Shown here: in pieces, positions 8,902-16,558 of the stretch
How the letters are laid out: every line of letters begins with the position of its first letter
How positions within the stretch are numbered: the first letter of the stretch is position 1
Source: Clostridia bacterium
GTDB lineage: Bacteria; Bacillota; Clostridia; Oscillospirales; CAG-272
Reading direction: 5' to 3'
DNA: 64,000 bases
Assembly: GCA_017466445.1 (NCBI GenBank)
Contig: JAFTUC010000029.1
Coordinates: 124,001-188,000, forward strand
The notes under the pieces: model-generated
What the model saw: the letters and a program-made list of their open reading frames with translations, nothing else
Database searches by the model: none
What the model was told of the DNA's origin: nothing
Program-made: the position numbers and the translations under genes

Positions 8902-9843
8902 TTGATACACATCTTTCCCGATTATTACGAAAAATTCACCTGCATATCAAGCAGATGTAGGCACAGCTGCTGCGTATCCTGGGAAATAGACATCGATCCC
9001 GAAACGCACTCTCTTTACCAAAGCATTCCGGGAGCTCTCGGAGACAGGATAAGAAAAAGCATCTCGCGCGGCGAGGATCCGCATTTTATTTTAGACAAGG
9101 ACGAGCGTTGTCCGTTCCTTATGTCGGACGGACTTTGCGAGATAATAAAAGAGCTCGGTCACGCCTCTCTTTGCGAGATATGCGCCGAGCATCCGAGATT
9201 CCACAATCCTCTTACAGACAGGATCGAAAGCGGTCTCGGACTTTGCTGCGAGGAGGCCGCCCGCATCATAATCACAAACAAAGAAAAGACATTTCTTGTT
9301 ACCGAGGATCAAGGCAAGGCACCAAGGTCGACAGATCCCGTTCTTGTTATCAGAGACGCTATGCTTTCATCTGTTCAAAACAGAGATCTTGACATAAGAT
9401 CACGGCTTTACGCTTCACTTGATCTCTTCGGTGCTTCTGTTCCGGAAAATGACGTCCGCGCTCTTGCCGATCTCTTTCTTTCTCTTGAGCAGATGGACAG
9501 TAAGTGGACAGAGCTTCTTATTTCACTTAAAGAAAACGCCGAGTCTGTCGATCTCGACGCATTTGATGACTTTATGTCGGACAGACAGAGCGAGTACGAA
9601 CAGCTTGCCGTATATATAATATACCGTCACGCCGCAAAATCATCTGAGGTCTCGTACGCGCTATCCTCCCTCTCCTTTGCGGTACTTGCTTACGAGCTTA
9701 TAAGAGCGCTCGGAGCGCTTATCTATCAAAATGAGGGAAGCTTTGACACCGAATCGCAGATCATGCTTATGCGTCTTTTCTCCTGCGAGATCGAATACAG
9801 TGAGGAAAACACAGACTACCTTCTTGATATTCTTGCCCCTTAA
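8902..9843 (+). CDS. FliB-family (flagellin lysine-N-methylase-like) protein
   Basis: 313 residues from a TTG start preceded by GAAGGAG (8887-8893). The N-terminal third is rich in cysteine: FTCISSRCRHSCCVSWEIDID, CPFLMSDGLCEI, SLCEICAEHPRF and GLCCEE. This is the signature of the family commonly annotated as flagellin lysine-N-methylase FliB. The cysteines suggest a metal or Fe-S site. No flagellar gene is in the window and the protein is shorter than enterobacterial FliB, so the real substrate is unknown. The phosphoesterase gene starts within 22 bases of its stop, so the two form an operon. It is the first gene of the accessory block that splits spoVAC from spoVAD. Confidence 0.75.
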   Translation: MIHIFPDYYEKFTCISSRCRHSCCVSWEIDIDPETHSLYQSIPGALGDRIRKSISRGEDPHFILDKDERCPFLMSDGLCEIIKELGHASLCEICAEHPRFHNPLTDRIESGLGLCCEEAARIIITNKEKTFLVTEDQGKAPRSTDPVLVIRDAMLSSVQNRDLDIRSRLYASLDLFGASVPENDVRALADLFLSLEQMDSKWTELLISLKENAESVDLDAFDDFMSDRQSEYEQLAVYIIYRHAAKSSEVSYALSSLSFAVLAYELIRALGALIYQNEGSFDTESQIMLMRLFSCEIEYSEENTDYLLDILAP

Positions 9844-9864
9844 ATGACAGGAAAGGATAAAAAA

Positions 9865-10569
9865 ATGAAAATATCGGTCACAAAATACACTTTAAGCGCT
9901 TCGATTTCCGAAAAGATCGACTTTTTGTTTCTTTCGGATCTCCACGGATGCGACAACAGTCCGATACTTGACGTTATAAAAAGCACACCGCACGATGCCA
10001 TTCTTTTCGGTGGAGATCTCGTACACGATGAAAAAAATTTCGAGCGCGGACTCGAGCTTCTCGGTATTCTTTCAGAACTCGGAGAGACCTGCTTTCTCTC
10101 GCTCGGAAATCACGAGCACCGATTTTCGTTTGACATAAGAGAAAAAATACAGAGATTCAACGTCACCCTGCTCGATGACTCGGATACCGAGTTTATGGGC
10201 ATAACGGTCGCGGGACTCTCCTCGGGCGAGTTCCACAACGGCGAGCCCGACATCGGATATCTCGAAAGGCTTTCCAAATCCGACGGCTTTAAGCTTCTGC
10301 TCTGTCACAGACCCGAATATTTCCCCAAATATATAAAGGATCTCCCTATAGATCTGACGCTTTCGGGTCACGCTCACGGCGGTCAGTGGAGATTTTTCGG
10401 CAGAGGCATTTACGCTCCGGGTCAGGGAATATTCCCTAAATACACGTCGGGAATTTACGAAAACAGACTTATAGTCGGACGGGGTCTCGGAAATCCGCAT
10501 CTCGTTCCGAGAATAAACAATTCTCCCGAGATCATCTTTCTCACCCTTTTGCCTCAAAATCAAAAATGA
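9865..10569 (+). CDS. Calcineurin-like metallophosphoesterase (YkuE/YaeI type)
   Basis: 234 residues from the ATG at 9865 (AGGAAAGGA upstream); an ATG at 9844, abutting the previous stop, would add seven residues. The dinuclear-metal motifs are in order: DLHGC, GGDLVHD, GNHEHR, LCHRPE and SGHAHGGQWR. The spacing and the HAHGGQ motif fit small phosphoesterases related to UDP-diacylglucosamine or cyclic-nucleotide hydrolases. There is no signal peptide or transmembrane segment, so it is probably cytosolic. It is co-transcribed with the FliB-like gene. The substrate is unknown. Confidence 0.85.
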   Translation: MKISVTKYTLSASISEKIDFLFLSDLHGCDNSPILDVIKSTPHDAILFGGDLVHDEKNFERGLELLGILSELGETCFLSLGNHEHRFSFDIREKIQRFNVTLLDDSDTEFMGITVAGLSSGEFHNGEPDIGYLERLSKSDGFKLLLCHRPEYFPKYIKDLPIDLTLSGHAHGGQWRFFGRGIYAPGQGIFPKYTSGIYENRLIVGRGLGNPHLVPRINNSPEIIFLTLLPQNQK

Positions 10570-10599
10570 CATCTTTTTAAAATTATGTCCTCATTTATG

Positions 10600-10627
10600 T
10601 TGACAAGCATTCTTCGAATGATATAAT
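10600..10627 (+). promoter_or_regulatory. Sigma-A promoter for the short AraC regulator
   Basis: A perfect TTGACA (10600-10605) and TATAAT (10622-10627) are 16 bases apart. The spacer carries a small palindrome CATTC-TTC-GAATG that could be an operator. Confidence 0.72.
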
Positions 10628-10661
10628 TATTATGGTTTGTAAAGACAAGAGGTGATATGCT

Positions 10662-11378
10662 TTGGAAACGTCGGTAGACTCGATCTCGCTGATCTACGGA
10701 AACGCAAAAATAACCTTCCTTAATATTTTTTTCAGATCGAACAAAATACTTCCCGATTCGGGAGCCATATGTCATACGCACAGCTATTACGAGCTTCATC
10801 TTTCGTGCGTAAAGAATCTTACCCTCAACACAAAAAACGGGGATGTCTCGCTCGGGACAAATGAGCTGATCATAATTCCTCCGTCAACACCGCATATGTC
10901 AATAAATTACGAAAGTATAGACTCAGATATGACCTGTGTGATCGCTCTTTCGGTAACAAAACTTCCGAGCGGAGAAAACTTCTATTCTTCGTTTATCTCG
11001 GCACTTGACCGTAACGCTTTGATACCGATACCGTTTCACAAATCGATGACGAAGGATCTTCAGCTTCTGAAAAACACCGAACTTTACCGCACGATGCTCG
11101 GACAGTGTCGCCTTCAGGCGATCGCATCCGGATTTGTATGCGATCTGCTTTATCTTTTGCCCGATCGGGAAGAACTTCTGTGTGCGTCAAAGAAGGAGGT
11201 TTCCGTGCTCATCGATACGATGATAACTTATCCGACCACTACGCTCGAGGACATTGCGGATGCTACGAATTATTCAAAAAGACACGTAAGCAGACTGATA
11301 AAGAGTTACTACGGAATGTCGCTTTCCGAGATTCGAAAGAAGCTAAAAAGCGAAATAAATCACAAAGAAAAGGATTAA
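10662..11378 (+). CDS. AraC-type regulator with a shortened DNA-binding domain
   Basis: 238 residues from a TTG start with AGAGGTGA upstream. The N-terminus is a cupin-like sensing domain (CHTHSYYELHLS, then ELIIIPPSTPHMS). The C-terminus has one AraC-type helix-turn-helix: TTLEDIADATNYSKRHVSRLIKSYYG. The chain ends about 15 residues later, so the second helix-turn-helix of the roughly 100-residue AraC domain is missing; the two other AraC genes in this window have it. There is no frameshifted remainder, because the next gene begins 5 bases after the stop. It probably controls the sialidase-like gene behind it; the ligand is likely a sugar. Confidence 0.75.
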   Translation: METSVDSISLIYGNAKITFLNIFFRSNKILPDSGAICHTHSYYELHLSCVKNLTLNTKNGDVSLGTNELIIIPPSTPHMSINYESIDSDMTCVIALSVTKLPSGENFYSSFISALDRNALIPIPFHKSMTKDLQLLKNTELYRTMLGQCRLQAIASGFVCDLLYLLPDREELLCASKKEVSVLIDTMITYPTTTLEDIADATNYSKRHVSRLIKSYYGMSLSEIRKKLKSEINHKEKD

Positions 11379-11382
11379 ATCT

Positions 11383-12447
11383 ATGTACGGCAAAATAATA
11401 AAGGATCTTGCCCCTACGGCAGAAAACCAACGAAACAGTGAGGGATCGTTTATCGATCTCAAAAACGGCGACATTCTCTTCGTATATTCGCGATACGGAA
11501 GCTACTGTGCCGACGACAATTCGCCCGCAGATCTTTACGCGTGTCTGTCTCACGATAACGGCGAAACCTTTGGCGAGCCTTATCCTCTGATCTCCTGCAA
11601 CGATATTCCAAACGCTACGAACATAATGTCGGTGACCCTTCGACACATGAAAAACGGTGATATCGGTCTCTTTTTCCTCGCAAAGACCGGTGACACCATA
11701 TGCCTTCCTTATATTATCCGCTCAAGCGACGATGGCAAAAGCTGGTCCGCGCCTCTTTGCTGCTGCGACAGAGACGGGTATTTCGTTGTCAACAATGACA
11801 GAATAGAACTGACTTCAAGCGGAAGACTTGTAGTTCCTTGTGCTCTTCACTCGACCGAAACGGGTCTCGGAAAGGGTGTTCTTTATATCTATGCCTCGGA
11901 CGACGACGGATACTCATGGAAGCTTATACACAGCGGTACTTCCCTGCCAAATTGCTCGGGCTGTCACACCGGAGTACAAGAGCCGGGTATCCTTCAGCTT
12001 AATGACGGCCGTCTCTGGTGCTATATAAGAAACGATTCGGGAAGGCAGTACGAATGCTTCTCTATTGATGACGGAGAAACGTGGACGACTCCTCTTCCGT
12101 CGGCATTTACATCTGCTATATCTCCTATGTCGACAAAGCGTCTTTCCGACGGACGGATAATCGCCATATGGAATCCCATTCCGATATACAACGGTCGCTC
12201 CGAGCTTGCTGACGGAGTTTGGATCGGAGCGAGAACTCCTCTTGTCTTTGCATTAAGCTCGGACGACGGAAAAACCTTCTCATCTCCAAGACCGATAGAA
12301 ACAGACGAGAAAAGCGGCTTTTGCTACGTGGCTATTCACGAGACAAGTGACTCTCTGCTGCTCGGATACTGTGCCGGCGGCGTACAGGACAGATCTACTC
12401 TTCACCGCTTAAGAATAAGAAAAATCCCTCTTTCCGAAATAAAATAA
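11383..12447 (+). CDS. Sialidase-like BNR-repeat protein
   Basis: 354 residues, a six-bladed beta-propeller by pattern. Asp-box repeats are plain: SHDNGETF, SSDDGKSW, SDDDGYSW, SIDDGETW and SSDDGKTF. It fits the BNR_2/exo-sialidase superfamily. The F/YRIP motif typical of GH33 sialidases is not obvious, so sialic acid is not assured as the substrate. No signal peptide is visible, implying an intracellular enzyme acting on imported oligosaccharides. It starts 5 bases after the AraC stop, inside one operon, and ends in a terminator shared with the convergent beta-helix gene. Confidence 0.75.
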   Translation: MYGKIIKDLAPTAENQRNSEGSFIDLKNGDILFVYSRYGSYCADDNSPADLYACLSHDNGETFGEPYPLISCNDIPNATNIMSVTLRHMKNGDIGLFFLAKTGDTICLPYIIRSSDDGKSWSAPLCCCDRDGYFVVNNDRIELTSSGRLVVPCALHSTETGLGKGVLYIYASDDDGYSWKLIHSGTSLPNCSGCHTGVQEPGILQLNDGRLWCYIRNDSGRQYECFSIDDGETWTTPLPSAFTSAISPMSTKRLSDGRIIAIWNPIPIYNGRSELADGVWIGARTPLVFALSSDDGKTFSSPRPIETDEKSGFCYVAIHETSDSLLLGYCAGGVQDRSTLHRLRIRKIPLSEIK

Positions 12448-12450
12448 ACG

Positions 12451-12486
12451 AAAGCTCCCGCAGACAAAGGATCTGCGGGAGCTTTT
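12451..12486. terminator. Bidirectional terminator
   Basis: AAAGCTCCCGCAGA pairs with TCTGCGGGAGCTTT around a 7-base loop, with A- and T-runs on the two sides. It lies between the convergent sialidase-like and beta-helix genes. Confidence 0.88.
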
Positions 12487-12501
12487 TCAGTCGTGTATGA
12501 C

Positions 12502-13521
12502 CTATCCTATAAGTTTCCCCTCAATATATTTTTCGTACGTATTGTCGCTTATAAGTCCGGCATCGTTTATTATGGGATTCAAGAGTATACCGCTTCCGTT
12601 CTCATTTCCGACGGAAAGCAGGATATTTTCCTTAGTATCCTTTCGGAAATTGACTCCCGCGTTCGATATTATCGAATTGAAGGCACCCTTCATTTCAAAA
12701 GCAACCTCTCTGTTTCCTTTGGGAGAATACCACATGATATACGGTTTATCTATGATATTTTTAAATCCGTCTCCGATAGAGAAGGCAGTACAGAACTGAT
12801 CGCTGTAGCAGATATCAAAATAGTTAGCGTGCCACTCGCTTTCAAACGCCACGCTAGTAAGATAATTCTCCTCGAGCGCATTTTCGCCCTCATAGATATA
12901 GAGCGGATGAAGATCTCTGAATATATTTCCTCCGCTATGGGCGCATATGCCCTTATGACAGCTTGCTATTCTCATATTTGAGACAGTATTATCATATCCC
13001 TCAAGAAGGACTCCGACAGAATCTGCCGCATTGTTTCCAACTATGTTGACGTTATGTATATCGGCATCGGACGAGCAGTTATTAGCGCCCCACTTTATAT
13101 GGATACCGATTCTCGTGTTTTTGATCGAAACGTGATGCACGCAGGTCTCGCGTCCGCTATCTATCGATATTCCGTTTGCCTTGCCGTTTCCGTCGATAAT
13201 TCCGCCCGTAAGATAGTAATTACTTCCGACCGTGTTTATATCGTTAAAGGGCTCTGCTGCGCCGAGACGTATGAGAGCCTCGTTTTCCGACCAATCGTCT
13301 GTAGCTCTTATTATAGCGTAGGTCGAAAGCTCGAGCGAAACACTGTGTATCGGATTTGCCGGCGTGCATATCGGCTTTGAGAGAAGATATACTCCGTCGG
13401 GAAAATATATAGTTCTGTTCGGATTTTCATTTATCAGCCTCTGAAGATCATCGGACAAATCCCGTCCGCTATCTGTGTCTATATGCTCCGTGACCACCAC
13501 GTAACCTTTATTACCGTACAT
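12502..13521 (-). CDS. Right-handed beta-helix protein (pectate-lyase/GH28-like)
   Basis: 339 residues. The N-terminus (DTDSGRDLSDDLQRLINENPNRTIYFPDG) is the usual entry to pectate-lyase superfamily helices. Repeating beta-helix coils follow: GGIIDGNGKANGI, HHVSIKNTRIGIHI, DADIHNVNIVGNNA and DNTVSNMRIAS. Most pectinases and related lyases with this fold are secreted, but no signal peptide is visible here. The catalytic class cannot be told from sequence. The ATG follows ATCGGAGGA, downstream of a consensus promoter. It is divergent from the GH43 gene, so the two share a 135-base control region. Confidence 0.7.
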   Translation of the reverse strand: MYGNKGYVVVTEHIDTDSGRDLSDDLQRLINENPNRTIYFPDGVYLLSKPICTPANPIHSVSLELSTYAIIRATDDWSENEALIRLGAAEPFNDINTVGSNYYLTGGIIDGNGKANGISIDSGRETCVHHVSIKNTRIGIHIKWGANNCSSDADIHNVNIVGNNAADSVGVLLEGYDNTVSNMRIASCHKGICAHSGGNIFRDLHPLYIYEGENALEENYLTSVAFESEWHANYFDICYSDQFCTAFSIGDGFKNIIDKPYIMWYSPKGNREVAFEMKGAFNSIISNAGVNFRKDTKENILLSVGNENGSGILLNPIINDAGLISDNTYEKYIEGKLIG

Positions 13522-13548
13522 TTTGTTATCCTCCGATCATTTTTTTAG

Positions 13549-13577
13549 ATTATATCACACGGTTACGACAATGTCAA
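13549..13577 (-). promoter_or_regulatory. Consensus sigma-A promoter for the beta-helix gene
   Basis: Read on the minus strand, TTGACA (13577-13572) and TATAAT (13554-13549) match the consensus exactly with a 17-base spacer and an extended -10 TGA. It is close to, and divergent from, the GH43 promoter. Confidence 0.82.
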
Positions 13578-13596
13578 CGATTTTTTCGCAGATCTG

Positions 13597-13625
13597 TTGA
13601 CTTCTCTCATATTCCATGGTAAAAT
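13597..13625 (+). promoter_or_regulatory. Sigma-A promoter for the GH43 gene
   Basis: TTGACT (13597-13602) and TAAAAT (13620-13625), 17-base spacer; the GH43 ATG is 32 bases beyond. Confidence 0.7.
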
Positions 13626-13656
13626 CAAAGTACAGATTCAAAAAGGAGACAACAAC

Positions 13657-14553
13657 ATGCTCAAAACAAACGAAATAAGGATCCGTGATCCATTTATCGT
13701 AGCTTACGAAAACACTTACTATATGTACGGAACTCACGAAAAAATGCAAAATGACAAGAATCTTTACGTCTTTAAAAGCACCGACCTTGAAAATTGGGAG
13801 GACGCGAAAACGATCTTCACTCTCGCACACGACTCATGGGCAATCGGTGAGCTTTGGGCTCCCGAGGTACATCTTTACGAGGGAAGATTCTATCTTTTCA
13901 TATCAATCCTCGGAAAGCACGGTCTCCGCGGTACACAGATATGCGTTTGCGACACACCTGACGGTACCTTCCTTCCGATATCCGACCGTCCCGCGACCCC
14001 ATTTGAAAAAAGCTGCATAGACGGCACCCTTCACGTGGAGAACGGACGTCCTTACATAGTCTATTCTGCCGACTGGCCCGACAATTTTGACAGTACGCTC
14101 GGTGTTTACGTAGGTGAGATCAAGGCTCTTGAGCTTACAAAAGATCTTAAAAACGCAGTTGGTGAGCCCTTCCTTATCTTCAGATCGACCGACGCTCCCT
14201 GCTCAAAAAACAGACCCGCAATACACGATTATATGGGGAAGCAGGTCACGAGATACGGCTCGGACGGACCGTTTATCAGGAAACTCAAAAACGGATCTCT
14301 AATGCTGACCTGGTCTCCTATCCCCGACCTCAACTACATAGTCGCCTACGCGATATCTAAGAGCGGAAGCATCAAGGGACCGTGGACGCACGGAGATTCT
14401 CCCATCTTCGACAAAAACGGCGGACACGCCATGATATTTGACGACTTCGATAAAAACACGCTTATGTGCATACATTTTCCCGAAAGATATCCCGACGAGC
14501 GAGCATTCTTTTTAAAGCTTGACGAAAGCGGAAACTCTGTATCTGTAAAATAA
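13657..14553 (+). CDS. Glycoside hydrolase family 43-like protein
   Basis: 298 residues from the ATG at 13657, preceded by AAAAGGAGA (13641-13649). It has the five-bladed propeller pattern of GH43: IRDPFIV with the presumed base Asp11, WAPEVHLYEGRFYLF, and CIDGTLHVENGRPYIVYS with Asp122. The position usually held by the acid Glu (EGP) reads DGP, Asp203, as seen in some intracellular GH43-like subfamilies. No signal peptide. Members of the family cleave arabinose- or xylose-containing glycans; the substrate here is unknown. It is divergent from the beta-helix gene. A scrap of spoVAC sequence begins 15 bases after its stop. Confidence 0.8.
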   Translation: MLKTNEIRIRDPFIVAYENTYYMYGTHEKMQNDKNLYVFKSTDLENWEDAKTIFTLAHDSWAIGELWAPEVHLYEGRFYLFISILGKHGLRGTQICVCDTPDGTFLPISDRPATPFEKSCIDGTLHVENGRPYIVYSADWPDNFDSTLGVYVGEIKALELTKDLKNAVGEPFLIFRSTDAPCSKNRPAIHDYMGKQVTRYGSDGPFIRKLKNGSLMLTWSPIPDLNYIVAYAISKSGSIKGPWTHGDSPIFDKNGGHAMIFDDFDKNTLMCIHFPERYPDERAFFLKLDESGNSVSVK

Positions 14554-14567
14554 TAATATCACAGCAC

Positions 14568-14613
14568 ATAATAAATATCTTCGTTCCGACTCCGAGTATC
14601 CAGCCCTCTGCTT
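14568..14613 (-). pseudogene. 46-bp duplicated fragment of spoVAC
   Basis: These 46 bases match 15518-15563, inside the live spoVAC gene, with a single difference (T at 14609, C at 15559), in the same orientation and exactly 950 bases apart. In spoVAC the segment encodes part of AEGWILGVGTKIFIIA. Outside the match the two loci diverge at once. It looks like the remnant left when the lipoprotein segment was inserted next to, or recombined with, spoVAC. Confidence 0.85.
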
Positions 14614-14646
14614 ATGTCAATATAGGACACACCATTTGGAAAAATA

Positions 14647-14675
14647 TTTACATCAAGTCGGCAGTGTGGTATAAT
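14647..14675 (+). promoter_or_regulatory. Sigma-A promoter for the lipoprotein gene
   Basis: TTTACA (14647-14652) and TATAAT (14670-14675) with a 17-base spacer and extended TG; the ATG is 22 bases beyond the -10. Confidence 0.75.
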
Positions 14676-14697
14676 AAAATAAAATGAGGTGGGATTT

Positions 14698-15405
14698 ATG
14701 AAAAAGATTCTCTGTATATTTTGTGTTTTGACGATGCTTTTTTGTTTTTGCTCTTGCAAAGATGACAACGCTCATCAAGCAAATGAATATGAAACAATGA
14801 AGACCTCTATCACAAAAGATTCCGTCAAAGAGTTTATGTCCTTGATGGAAAAATTTGAGCCCAGCGGACTAATAAGCGGTTATGAAATTAATGAAAAAAA
14901 CTGCTATAATGTTACACCGTCTGAAGTTGCCGCGGAAACTGATATGAAAATTTTTAAGTTTTCGGATTCTTGCGCTTCTTTTGTAATGTTAGACAACGAA
15001 ATTTATCCTCTTTGCGAATGGTTTGGTGGATATGGTTTTGTAAATGCCGTTCCCTGTGATTTTGACAACGATGGCAACAAGGATTTACTGGTGGCGTCTT
15101 CTTGGGGTTCAGGAATGCATCGTTCTATAATTTCTGTGTTCAATTCCGTTTCTAAGGAACCTACGATTCTCTATGACACCTCAACCACCGACACACCAAA
15201 CGCAGATTTGATTGTTGCGCAGTCAACTGCCAATATTTTTACTGGTGATTCTGAAATTGACGAAAAACTATACTACTCTGTATTGTCCGTAAAAATCAAT
15301 ATTGAAGATAATAACTTGTCAAATCTTTCTTACACTGTTATTGGCGTTAAAGGACATATTGAGTGCGAAGATAATACACCCCAATTTATACCCTATCAAG
15401 AATAG
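14698..15405 (+). CDS. Predicted lipoprotein with FG-GAP-like motif, unknown function
   Basis: 235 residues from the ATG at 14698 (GAGGTGG at 14687-14693; an in-frame GTG lies at 14689). MKKILCIFCVLTMLFCFCSC is a short hydrophobic signal ending at a likely lipid-modified Cys20, though the lipobox (FCSC) is unusual. The mature part has DFDNDGNKDLLVAS, a calcium-binding FG-GAP-type repeat. It resembles no enzyme I can name. Codon use is clearly more AT-rich (many ATT, AAA, TTT) than neighbouring genes, which suggests recent transfer. It is enclosed by the 46-bp spoVAC repeat on one side and spoVAC on the other. Confidence 0.7.
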   Translation: MKKILCIFCVLTMLFCFCSCKDDNAHQANEYETMKTSITKDSVKEFMSLMEKFEPSGLISGYEINEKNCYNVTPSEVAAETDMKIFKFSDSCASFVMLDNEIYPLCEWFGGYGFVNAVPCDFDNDGNKDLLVASSWGSGMHRSIISVFNSVSKEPTILYDTSTTDTPNADLIVAQSTANIFTGDSEIDEKLYYSVLSVKINIEDNNLSNLSYTVIGVKGHIECEDNTPQFIPYQE

Positions 15406-15408
15406 CTA

Positions 15409-15440
15409 AAAAGGCTTGACCGAATTCGGTCAAGCCTTTT
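15409..15440. terminator. Perfect 32-bp palindromic terminator
   Basis: AAAAGGCTTGACCGAA is followed immediately by its exact reverse complement, giving 16-base arms with T-runs at both ends. It serves the lipoprotein gene and the convergent spoVAC, whose stop codon it overlaps by two bases. Confidence 0.88.
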
Positions 15441-15891
15441 AAATAAGTCGGATCACCCAATATGCAACTCCGCATGCTACGCTCGCAAGTGTTCCATAGA
15501 CGATCACGGGTCCGGCGATAATAAATATCTTCGTTCCGACTCCGAGTATCCAGCCCTCCGCTTTATTATCGATCGCGGGAGCCACCACCGAATTTGCAAA
15601 GCCGCTTATCGGAACGAGAGTTCCTGCGCCCGCGTGTCTTGCTATACTGTCAAATATTCCAAAGCCCGTCAGAAGCGCCGTTATCAGGACTATGCTTATC
15701 GAGGCAAGCGTTCTTGAAAGATCCGCATCTATTTTGAAATGAGTGTATATCTCAAAAAAGAGCTGCCCGAGCGTGCATATCGCGCCTCCTACCAAAAACG
15801 CCTTGACCGTGTCGATGAGCGCGTTTGATCTTTCCGCGCGACCTTGGGCATATTTGGGATAATTTTTTCTGTCCTTTTCTATATACTTCAT
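15439..15891 (-). CDS. spoVAC: Stage V sporulation protein SpoVAC
   Basis: 150 residues, normal size. A basic N-terminus (KYIEKDRKNYPKYAQGRAERS) precedes several membrane segments, with the family motifs FLVGGAICTLGQLFFEIY and HAGAGTLVPISGFANSVVAPAIDNKAEG. SpoVAC is the pore-like subunit of the channel that transports dipicolinic acid. The ATG follows CGGAGA. In other spore formers spoVAD follows directly; here the next gene downstream is the convergent lipoprotein gene, and spoVAD lies 6.7 kb further on. The reading frame is complete, so the gene should be functional. Confidence 0.93.
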   Translation of the reverse strand: MKYIEKDRKNYPKYAQGRAERSNALIDTVKAFLVGGAICTLGQLFFEIYTHFKIDADLSRTLASISIVLITALLTGFGIFDSIARHAGAGTLVPISGFANSVVAPAIDNKAEGWILGVGTKIFIIAGPVIVYGTLASVACGVAYWVIRLI

Positions 15892-16018
15892 AAAGCGTCT
15901 CCGTTTTCGTTTTATACTTTATCTATTTGCAAAAAATATGATAATATTCCCTTTTTTCTATTGCCTTATTTTGTTTTTTATGATAAAATAAAGAAAATAA
16001 ATTTAAGGACAGATAGAA

Positions 16019-16558
16019 ATGCCATTAATGACTCCAAAAAGCTTTTTTTCGGACATTTACGAAATAACGCCCGAATTTTTAGAAAAAAAGGGGATCCGCG
16101 CCATCGTCAGCGACATTGACAACACTCTTGTCACCTATGACGACGCAAAGCCGACCGAACGTCTGCTCGAGTGGTTCTCCGTTATGCAAAATGCAGGAAT
16201 AAAGATCGCTTTTATATCGAACAACAACGGAGACAGGGTTCGTGTCTTCAACGAGGAGCTCGGGTATCATTACTTTCCAAACGCAAAAAAGCCCCTCATC
16301 AAAACTATGCTTAAGGCGATCGAGACCCTCGGAGAGGGCAAGGAGCATACTGCCGCGCTCGGAGATCAGATCCTCACCGACATAGTCGCGGGCAACCGCG
16401 CCGGCATATACACGATACTGGTTCCGCCGATAAAGGACAAAACGAATCTCTTTTTCAGAACAAAGCGTCTTATAGAACGCGGAACTGTCCAAAAATATCT
16501 TAAGGAACATCCGGAGGCGAAAATAGATTATGAGCGCACAGTTTGGGCCAAGCGGTAA
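16019..16558 (+). CDS. yqeG: YqeG-family HAD-IIIA phosphatase
   Basis: 179 residues. The HAD motif I is VSDIDNTLVTYDD (nucleophile and acid Asp), motif II is FISNNNG, and the distal motif is ALGDQILTDIVAGNRAG. This matches the YqeG family, which in Bacillus is a predicted phosphatase near late-competence and ribosome genes; the homologue in yeast mitochondria is a phosphatidylglycerophosphatase. The substrate here is not proven. Its end overlaps the next gene by 29 bases in another frame, so the two are coupled. Confidence 0.87.
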   Translation: MPLMTPKSFFSDIYEITPEFLEKKGIRAIVSDIDNTLVTYDDAKPTERLLEWFSVMQNAGIKIAFISNNNGDRVRVFNEELGYHYFPNAKKPLIKTMLKAIETLGEGKEHTAALGDQILTDIVAGNRAGIYTILVPPIKDKTNLFFRTKRLIERGTVQKYLKEHPEAKIDYERTVWAKR

